Positions 4,502-10,270 of a DNA stretch of 10,270 bases are shown here, in pieces. Source of the stretch: Clostridia bacterium (GTDB taxonomy: Bacteria > Bacillota > Clostridia > Christensenellales > UBA1242); contig JAFYCH010000017.1 of assembly GCA_017539765.1 (NCBI GenBank), positions 1 through 10,270 on the forward strand, given 5' to 3'. The first letter of the stretch is position 1, and every line of letters starts with the position of its first letter. Under the pieces are notes generated by a model. That model did not search any database, was not told where the DNA came from, and saw only the letters and a list, made by a program, of their open reading frames with translations. The translations under genes were made by a program, and so were the position numbers.

Positions 4502-5872
4502 ATGGAACTAGAAAAAGAGTTTTTAGACAGCCTAAAAAACACCAACATAGACACAGAAAAACTTAAAGAAAGTTTTACAAAAAAACAATTTTTAGGTGTA
4601 AGATTTAATAGACAAAAATTTAAAAATATTGAAATAAATGCACAAAATATGCAAAATTTTATGCAAAATAACGATATTTTGTGTAAGTTTAGCCCAATTT
4701 TGTGGTGTAACGATGGTTTCTACTATAATGAAGAGGTTCGCCTTGGCAAACATATTTTTCACGAGTTAGGACTTTATTATCTTCAAGAGCCAAGCGCAAT
4801 GTCCCCCGTTGAATTTTTAGATATTAAGCCAAATGATTTTGTGCTCGACCTTTGTGCTGCACCTGGTGGCAAAACAACACAAATTGCAAACAAACTAGAA
4901 AATGGTTTTGTACTTGCAAATGAAATTGTACCATCAAGAGCAAAAATACTTTGCGAAAATGTGCAAAGGCTTGGCATAAAAAACTGCATTGTCACAAACA
5001 ACTCTCCACAAGAACTTGAAAATAAATTTGAATGTTTTTTTGATAAAATTTTGGTTGACGCACCATGTTCTGGCGAAGGTATGTTTAGAAAAAACAACGA
5101 TGCGATTTTGGAGTGGAACATAAACTCTCCAAAACAATGTATGGCAAGGCAAATTGAAATTGTAAAAAGTGCATACAAAATGCTTAAGCCAAATGGTAAA
5201 ATGGTTTACTCTACTTGCACATTTAGTTTGGAAGAGAACGAGACTGTTGTAAAATTTTTGCTTGATAGTTTTGACGATTTGGAACTTGTTGAAATTGACC
5301 ACAAAAAATATGGATTTGAAAATGGCGTTGCCATAGATGGCAATGATAGTTTAAAAAAAAGTGCAAGGCTTTATCCATACAACATTGATGGTGAAGGACA
5401 TTTTTTTGCAGTGCTACACAAAAAAGATAATGATAGCTTTGTAAGAAGAAATAAACAAACCCAAAAATTTAACAAACAGCATGTTGCAATCTTTGAAAAA
5501 TTTTTAAGCAAATATTCATCAAACAAATATGATAACTATGTTTCAATTGGCGACTATTTGTATGCTGGCTGCCCTGTTGACATTGACAGAATCAAAGTAT
5601 TAAATGCTGGAATTTTTTTGGGAGAAATTAAAAAAGACGTATTTATTCCAAGTTGGCATTTCTCTCATACACTTGAAAAGGATGAATTTAAAAACACATT
5701 AGAACTTTCTGAAACACAAGCAAAACAATATATTATGGGCTTAGAAGTTGACACAAATTTAAGCGATGGTTGGGTGCTTTTAACATACAAAGATTTTTCA
5801 CTTTGTTTTGGAAAAGTCGTTGCAGGAAAAGTCAAAAACCACTACCCTAAATATTTAAGAAAACAATTGTAA
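4502..5872 (+). CDS. rsmF: RsmF-like 16S rRNA cytosine-C5 methyltransferase (NOL1/NOP2/Sun family)
   Basis: A 456-residue SAM-dependent RNA m5C methyltransferase acting on the small-subunit rRNA. The N-terminal ~95 residues form the RNA-recognition part, including FLGVRFNRQK. The Rossmann domain follows with motif I LDLCAAPGGKTTQIA (115-129), motif IV DAPCSGEGMFRK (186-197; Cys189 releases product) and motif VI YSTCTFSLEENE (236-247; Cys239 is the nucleophile). Residues about 310-456 form the extra C-terminal region seen in Firmicute RsmF-type proteins, probably a PUA-like RNA-binding domain. Length fits that subgroup. The start at 4502 is the first ATG; there is no SD, and the promoter predicts a leaderless transcript. 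It converges on rsmE, another 16S methyltransferase gene. The family is certain; the exact target cytosine is not readable from sequence. Confidence 0.9.
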   Translation: MELEKEFLDSLKNTNIDTEKLKESFTKKQFLGVRFNRQKFKNIEINAQNMQNFMQNNDILCKFSPILWCNDGFYYNEEVRLGKHIFHELGLYYLQEPSAMSPVEFLDIKPNDFVLDLCAAPGGKTTQIANKLENGFVLANEIVPSRAKILCENVQRLGIKNCIVTNNSPQELENKFECFFDKILVDAPCSGEGMFRKNNDAILEWNINSPKQCMARQIEIVKSAYKMLKPNGKMVYSTCTFSLEENETVVKFLLDSFDDLELVEIDHKKYGFENGVAIDGNDSLKKSARLYPYNIDGEGHFFAVLHKKDNDSFVRRNKQTQKFNKQHVAIFEKFLSKYSSNKYDNYVSIGDYLYAGCPVDIDRIKVLNAGIFLGEIKKDVFIPSWHFSHTLEKDEFKNTLELSETQAKQYIMGLEVDTNLSDGWVLLTYKDFSLCFGKVVAGKVKNHYPKYLRKQL

Positions 5873-5889
5873 ATTTATTTAAAACAATA

Positions 5890-5937
5890 AAAAAAACATA
5901 AATTTTGCTTAATTTTTGACAATTTTTATGTTTTTTT
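5890..5937. terminator. AT-rich bidirectional hairpin terminator between rsmF and rsmE
   Basis: AAAAAAACATAAA (5890-5902) is exactly complementary to TTTATGTTTTTTT (5925-5937), with a 22-nt loop. The arms supply U tracts in both directions. The stem is weak in GC, but its position between convergent genes supports termination. Confidence 0.55.
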
Positions 5938-5968
5938 ATAATAATTTACTGTATTTTTTATTTTGCGT

Positions 5969-6688
5969 TTACTTTTTCCACTCGCCTGATTTTTCGAAAA
6001 TTACACTAGCAATTGCAATTGCTGCTGTGTCAGCGCGCAAAATTCTTTTGCCAAGTGTGACACTTTTTGCACCACTCTTTTCAATAAGTTCTGCTTCATC
6101 TTTATCAAAGCCTGCCACTGGACCAATAACAAAAGCAATTCTATTTTTTTGTTCTAAGTTTGGAATCACATTTTGGTTTTCATTTTCATAGGCAAACAAA
6201 ACTTCGTCATACTCTTTAAAGCTCTTGCAAGCCGCTTCAAGTTTTTGCGGTTCCATAATTTTCATCGTTCGGCTGCGCCTGCATTGTTTTACACTTTGGT
6301 CGGCAATTTTTTGATACCTTTCCATCTTATCTGTTCGGTCTTGTCCAAGTGTCCATTTTGTGATGATTGGCACATAGAAAGATACTCCAAGTTCGCTAAG
6401 CATTCGCACCATCAAACTTGTTTGCTCGCGTTTGTTCATTGCAACAAAAGCAGTCACTTCAACAGTAGGATTGCAAAGGTTTTTTTCTTTTCTTGTTACA
6501 TTAACCACTGTGTGGTTCTTTTTTATTTCTTCAATTGTACCATAATAATCAAAGTCGTCATCGGCAATCAAAATTACTTCATCACCCACTTTGAAACGCA
6601 TGACATTTGCAAGATGATTATGCTCGTCACCTTCAACAATATTTTTGCCAAGTTTTGCTCCCAAAACAAAAAATCTTTTATCGTTCAT
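5969..6688 (-). CDS. rsmE: 16S rRNA (uracil-1498-N3)-methyltransferase RsmE
   Basis: A 239-residue SPOUT-class (trefoil-knot) enzyme that methylates N3 of U1498 in 16S rRNA. It begins with the PUA-like domain: HNHLANVMRFKVGDEV (23-38) is the RsmE HHL-x-x-VLR-x-x-GDE signature. MVRMLSELGVSFYVPIIT (93-110) matches the KATELGV-x-x-I-P region, and RYQKIADQSVKQCRRSR (124-140) the conserved helix. The SAM-binding knot is FVIGPVAGFDKDE (186-198) and LGKRILRADTA (212-222). The usual knot sequences are GPEGGF and RILR-x-ETA, so two positions in the first loop (Val191, Ala192) and one in the second (Asp220) differ from consensus. The start at 6688 has GGAG 4 nt upstream. It follows clpC by 27 bp and ends the operon. 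Identification is firm. Confidence 0.92.
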   Translation of the reverse strand: MNDKRFFVLGAKLGKNIVEGDEHNHLANVMRFKVGDEVILIADDDFDYYGTIEEIKKNHTVVNVTRKEKNLCNPTVEVTAFVAMNKREQTSLMVRMLSELGVSFYVPIITKWTLGQDRTDKMERYQKIADQSVKQCRRSRTMKIMEPQKLEAACKSFKEYDEVLFAYENENQNVIPNLEQKNRIAFVIGPVAGFDKDEAELIEKSGAKSVTLGKRILRADTAAIAIASVIFEKSGEWKK

Positions 6689-6715
6689 AGTTCTCCAATT
6701 TTGTTAATTTTATAT

Positions 6716-9172
6716 TTATCTTTCTGTATATTCAAAAACAAGTTCATCATCTTCTGCATCAATGGTTATGCAAGACTTTTCACTAAGTTCCTTTCTAAGT
6801 ATTGCATCACTGATTACAGTTTCAATTTCTTGCTCTATAACACGTCTAAGTGGTCTTGCTCCAAACGAAGAATTGTAACCCCTAGAAATTAAATATTCCA
6901 AAGCATTTTCCGTAAGTTTTAAGGAAATATTCTGCTTTTTTAGGGAATTTACAAGAGAAGTAAGCATAATTTTTGCGATTTTTGCCAAACTTTCTCTATC
7001 CAAATTATTAAATACAGTTATGTTATCAATTCTGTTTATAAGTTCTGGACGCAAATAACCCTGAAGATATTTGCTTATGATGTCATCTCTTTTTATAACA
7101 CTTGTCACACCTTCAAGTTTTTGCTGAAGTTCAAAACTTCCAATATTGCTTGTCATAATGATTATGGTGTTTTGAAACATTACAAGCCTGCCTTGACTGT
7201 CTGTAAGCCTTCCATCGTCCAAAATTTGAAGCAATAAGTTAAGCACATCAGAATGTGCCTTTTCTATCTCATCAAGAAGAACAACTGAATATGGTTTTCT
7301 TCTCACATTTTCTGTAAGCAATCCGCCTTCTTCATAGCCGACATATCCTGGTGGCGAACCAATCAATTTAGAAACACTATTTGCTTCCATATATTCACTC
7401 ATATCAAGACGAATAATATTGTTTTCATCATCAAAAAGCGCCTCTGCAACAGCCTTTGAAAGTTCCGTTTTTCCAACTCCAGTAGGTCCTAAAAATAGGA
7501 ATGACCCAATTGGTCTTTTGCTGCTTGAAAGCCCCGCCCTACTTTTTCTTATTGCTCTCGCAACGCTTTCCACTGCTTCATTTTGACCAATAACTCTTTT
7601 GTATAATATGTTTTCAAGATTAAGTAGTTTTTGAGTTTCTGTTTCTGTAAGTTTTGTTACAGGAATTTTTGTTAAAGCAGAAACCACTTCTGCAACTTCT
7701 TCACTGCCAACAACACGCTCAATTTTATCAGCGCCATAAAAATCATACAATCCTTCAATTTTGGTCTTTAGTTCAAATATTTTTTCTCTTAAAACAATTG
7801 CATTTTCGTAATCTTCAACTGTGATGCATTGTTTCTTTTTCTTTTGCAAATTTCTAACTTCGTTTTCAAGTTCCAAAATATCTGCAGGCACATCTTTATG
7901 TGTAAGTTTAATCTTACTGCTGGCTTCATCAATCACGTCAATTGCTTTGTCAGGAAAATTTCTTGAAGTGATGTATCTGTCAGAAAGTTCAATTGCTGCA
8001 TTGATTGCATCATCACTAATCTTTACGCCATGGAATGACTCATAACTATCTCTTATGCCAAGCAAAATTTTGCGAGTATCTTCTTTGCTTGGTGGATTGA
8101 TTGGAACTGGTTGAAACCTACGTTCAAGCGCCTTGTCTTTTTCCAAAAATTTTTTATATTCATCATTGGTTGTTGCTCCAATGATTTTAAACTCACCACG
8201 TGCAAGATATGGCTTTAAGATATCTGTTGGAGAAACTTCACCTTTTTCACTTGAAGTTTGAACCAAACTGTGAATTTCATCCATAAACACAATTATGTTT
8301 CCATTTTTAATTACGGCATCAATTGCGCCTCTTAATTTTTGCTCAAGTGCTCCCCTAAACTTTGTGCCAGCCATAAGACCACTTATGTCAAATGAAAAAA
8401 TAATTTTATCTTTAAGTTCTTTTGGAACATCACCTTCAATAATTCTTAGTGCAAGACCTTCAACAACAGCACTCTTACCAACTCCGGCTTCTCCAACAAG
8501 ACAAGGATTGTTTTTGTTCTTTCGGCAAAGGATTTCAATCACTCTTTCAATCTCTGTATCTCTGCCAATGATTGGGTCAATTTTTCCCATCTTTGCTTTT
8601 GCAGTGAGATCAATTCCAAGGTCATTGAGTTCGGCAGGAATATCTTTATTTTCTGGCTTAATTTCATTATTTTCTGGTTTTTTTGCTATTTTTTGCTTGT
8701 TATTATCAACTTTTTGAGAATTTTTGCTTTGTTCTGCTTTTGATTTTATAATCTCCAAAAGTTTATTTTTGAGTTCTATGATATTAACATTAAACACTTT
8801 ATCCAATATGCTAACAGCGACACAATCACTTTTTAAAAGCATGCAAAAAAGTATGTGTTCAACTTCTACACTGGCACTACCAACCTCTTTTGCGAGGTTC
8901 TGTGCTCTTACAAAAACTTCCTTGCTTTTCGGTGTAAGTTCTGGCTGTTTTGAAACACCATCAACTCTGCTTTCTTTAAGAACCGCATCAAACTCACTTT
9001 CTATCACTCCAAAATCATCAAGCAGTTGCTGTGCTTTTGAATTTTGAAGTTTTAATATTCCATAAACAAGATACTCGGTGGCAATTTCACCGAGGTTATA
9101 TTTGCTTGCACTTTCACTTGCAAAAGCAATCATCTTGTTAACATCTTCGCTGGCATTTATGTTATATTGCAT
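6716..9172 (-). CDS. clpC: ClpC-type AAA+ unfoldase (Clp ATPase)
   Basis: An 818-residue Hsp100 protein that unfolds substrates by ATP-driven threading, classically feeding ClpP. Order: Clp N-domain double repeat (about 1-145); a Lys/Asn-rich linker (146-180); D1 with Walker A GEAGVGKS (227-234), pore loop GTKFRG (269-274), Walker B IVFMDE (294-299); a short middle domain with a UVR motif (VEDYENAIVLREKIFELK, 452-469); D2 with Walker A GPTGVGKT (562-569), pore loop GYVG (609-612), Walker B VVLLDE (630-635), sensor 1 TSN (674-676) and sensor 2 GARPLRR (771-777). The short UVR middle domain marks ClpC rather than ClpB. The usual ClpP-docking tripeptide (VGF/LGF) after TSNIG is not visible between 679 and 706. 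The start at 9172 has AAAGGAA 8 nt upstream, in the 15-bp gap after the amidohydrolase gene. There is no mcsAB or ctsR neighbour here. Confidence 0.92.
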   Translation of the reverse strand: MQYNINASEDVNKMIAFASESASKYNLGEIATEYLVYGILKLQNSKAQQLLDDFGVIESEFDAVLKESRVDGVSKQPELTPKSKEVFVRAQNLAKEVGSASVEVEHILFCMLLKSDCVAVSILDKVFNVNIIELKNKLLEIIKSKAEQSKNSQKVDNNKQKIAKKPENNEIKPENKDIPAELNDLGIDLTAKAKMGKIDPIIGRDTEIERVIEILCRKNKNNPCLVGEAGVGKSAVVEGLALRIIEGDVPKELKDKIIFSFDISGLMAGTKFRGALEQKLRGAIDAVIKNGNIIVFMDEIHSLVQTSSEKGEVSPTDILKPYLARGEFKIIGATTNDEYKKFLEKDKALERRFQPVPINPPSKEDTRKILLGIRDSYESFHGVKISDDAINAAIELSDRYITSRNFPDKAIDVIDEASSKIKLTHKDVPADILELENEVRNLQKKKKQCITVEDYENAIVLREKIFELKTKIEGLYDFYGADKIERVVGSEEVAEVVSALTKIPVTKLTETETQKLLNLENILYKRVIGQNEAVESVARAIRKSRAGLSSSKRPIGSFLFLGPTGVGKTELSKAVAEALFDDENNIIRLDMSEYMEANSVSKLIGSPPGYVGYEEGGLLTENVRRKPYSVVLLDEIEKAHSDVLNLLLQILDDGRLTDSQGRLVMFQNTIIIMTSNIGSFELQQKLEGVTSVIKRDDIISKYLQGYLRPELINRIDNITVFNNLDRESLAKIAKIMLTSLVNSLKKQNISLKLTENALEYLISRGYNSSFGARPLRRVIEQEIETVISDAILRKELSEKSCITIDAEDDELVFEYTER

Positions 9173-9187
9173 AAACTCTTTTCCTTT

Positions 9188-10270
9188 TTATTTGTTTAAA
9201 AACTTTTCTTTTATCTCTTTTGCTTTACTTAAAATTGCATTTTTTGTTTTTGCAAAATTATATTTTCCATTTTGATAAACTATCTTTCCATTTACCATTG
9301 TCATCAAAACATCTTCTGTACCATAACTGTAAACCAAATTGTCAAATATGTCATAGTCAGGAAGTGCATCAACATTGTGACTATCAAGCATAATCAAATC
9401 GGCTAAACTACCAATTTCAAGTGTGCCAACATTGTTTAATCCAAGTGCTTTTGCACCATTAACCGTTGCCATTTTTAAAATATCTTTTGGCAAAAAACAG
9501 TTGGATTTAGACAGTAAAATATTTTGGCTTGTGACAGCAAGATACATTTCCCTAAACATATCAAGTCTATTGTTACTTGCACTGCCATCTGTGCCAAGAC
9601 AAACATTTATACCACTTTTTGACATTTGATATATTGGTGCAACTCCACTTGCAAGTTTGTAATTACTTCCAAAATTTGCACAGACATTTGCTTTGTATTT
9701 TGACAAAATGTTTATATCATTTGTATCTACGTTAGTTGCGTGGAATACAAGAGAATTTCTGTCAAAAAAGCCATAACTTTCAAGCAGAGAAATTGGCGAC
9801 ATATCATCATTATCTTTTGCACATTTGCCAACTTCTTCAAGTGTTTCGCTTGCGTGAGTTGAAACTTGGCTGTTTGTTTTTTGTGCAAGTTTGTTTATGA
9901 CACCAAACATATTTTCATTTGCGTTGTATATTGAGTGACAATAGAAGTTTGCTGTTATCAAATCACTAATGTTTGAAACTTTTGTGTATAACTCCATTGT
10001 CTCATCTTCTGATAAAAACTTTTTTAAGTTATATCTTTGTGTGATACCGACCACTGCTCTTATGCCACAATCTGCAAACGCCCTTGCTGAATAATCTGCA
10101 AAATGATAGTTATCACAAACAGTTGTTATTCCGTTTTTTGCAAACTCTAGACATGCAAGTGCTGTGCCATAATATACGTCACCACCAGAAAGGTCTTTTT
10201 CTAGTTTGTTCATATCATAAAGCCAATCTTGCAGAGGTTTTCCACCAGACAAACCCTTAAAAAGTGTCAT
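9188..10270 (-). CDS. Partial amidohydrolase, MTA/S-adenosylhomocysteine deaminase family (N-terminus outside window)
   Basis: The last 360 residues of a metal-dependent TIM-barrel amidohydrolase of the MtaD/TrzN/SsnA group, which deaminates adenosine derivatives such as methylthioadenosine or S-adenosylhomocysteine. The first visible segment, MTLFKGLSGGKPLQDWLY, aligns with the internal MTLLRG-x-x-x-x-x-PL-x-x-WL stretch that normally follows the HTH metal motif. The Met at the window edge is therefore internal, and roughly 60-70 residues, including that HxH, are missing. Ligands seen: His112 (YCHSIY), His139 and Glu142 (STHASET), His177 (VFHATN) and Asp228 in LGTDGSASNNRLDM. The usual NP-x-SNLKLASG is NFGSNYKLASG here. 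The C-terminus has the typical composite beta domain (GTLEIGSLADLIMLD, VNGKIVYQNGKY). It is the first visible gene of an operon with clpC and rsmE; any promoter lies outside. Substrate is inferred. Confidence 0.85.
   Translation of the reverse strand: MTLFKGLSGGKPLQDWLYDMNKLEKDLSGGDVYYGTALACLEFAKNGITTVCDNYHFADYSARAFADCGIRAVVGITQRYNLKKFLSEDETMELYTKVSNISDLITANFYCHSIYNANENMFGVINKLAQKTNSQVSTHASETLEEVGKCAKDNDDMSPISLLESYGFFDRNSLVFHATNVDTNDINILSKYKANVCANFGSNYKLASGVAPIYQMSKSGINVCLGTDGSASNNRLDMFREMYLAVTSQNILLSKSNCFLPKDILKMATVNGAKALGLNNVGTLEIGSLADLIMLDSHNVDALPDYDIFDNLVYSYGTEDVLMTMVNGKIVYQNGKYNFAKTKNAILSKAKEIKEKFLNK

Noticed and set aside
5916-6191. Plus-strand ORF of 91 residues after rsmF
   Set aside because: It mostly mirrors the rsmE gene on the other strand, has no SD, starts in the terminator loop and reads as hydrophobic, Ser/Phe-rich antisense translation.
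6173-6892. Plus-strand ORF of 239 residues
   Set aside because: It is antisense to rsmE and the end of clpC, both of which have full family motifs. It contains no recognisable domain and is rich in Phe/Cys/His, as expected of a shadow frame.
1-10270. UGA-as-tryptophan code (Mollicutes-like)
   Set aside because: All family-defining frames are complete under the standard code, and Trp residues checked use TGG.

Overview
The window is AT-rich and bacterial, with ten protein-coding genes packed tightly on both strands. Two of them run off the ends. Gene content (PdaB-type polysaccharide deacetylase, ClpC, clostridial tandem-OB ssDNA-binding protein, a single-TM SH3-like surface protein) and strong purine-rich Shine-Dalgarno (SD) sites point to a low-GC Firmicute, most likely an uncultured Clostridia-like lineage. 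The code appears standard: no gene needs UGA read as Trp, and all ten genes end in TAA. I see no mobile element, CRISPR array, tRNA, rRNA or prophage signal.

Layout. (1) 2-958, +: the C-terminal part of a surface protein with propeller-like N-terminal repeats, SH3-like segments and a C-terminal membrane anchor, closed by a hairpin terminator. (2) 1078-1704, +: a Nudix hydrolase of the ADP-ribose pyrophosphatase type with its own near-consensus promoter. It faces a minus-strand pair across a shared bidirectional terminator. (3) 3213-1762, -: PdaB-like polysaccharide deacetylase followed 15 bp later by a tandem OB-fold ssDNA-binding protein. (4) A 251-bp divergent intergenic region. (5) 3465-4447, +: cytidine deaminase (cdd), then a stand-alone left-handed beta-helix protein equivalent to only the acetyltransferase half of GlmU. 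(6) 4502-5872, +: RsmF-like 16S rRNA m5C methyltransferase. (7) 10270-5969, -: a tight operon of an amidohydrolase (MTA/SAH deaminase family, N-terminus outside the window), clpC and rsmE. It converges on rsmF across an AT-rich hairpin.

The genes are mostly housekeeping: nucleotide salvage and detoxification (Nudix, Cdd, MTA/SAH deaminase), cell envelope (deacetylase, GlmU-like acetyltransferase, surface protein), rRNA methylation (RsmF, RsmE) and protein quality control (ClpC). I found no clear undescribed multi-gene system.

The most interesting signals are regulatory and structural. Three plus-strand genes share the identical extended -10 nonamer TGATATAAT with a 17-nt spacer to a -35-like element. 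For cdd and rsmF it sits exactly where the transcript would begin on the A of the ATG start codon, and those two genes have no SD: a leaderless-mRNA arrangement that is uncommon in Firmicutes. The third, the Nudix gene, would start transcription right at its SD with a 10-nt leader. Also notable are the GlmU acetyltransferase half without its uridylyltransferase domain, and a ClpC that seems to lack the (I/L/V)GF-type ClpP-docking loop.
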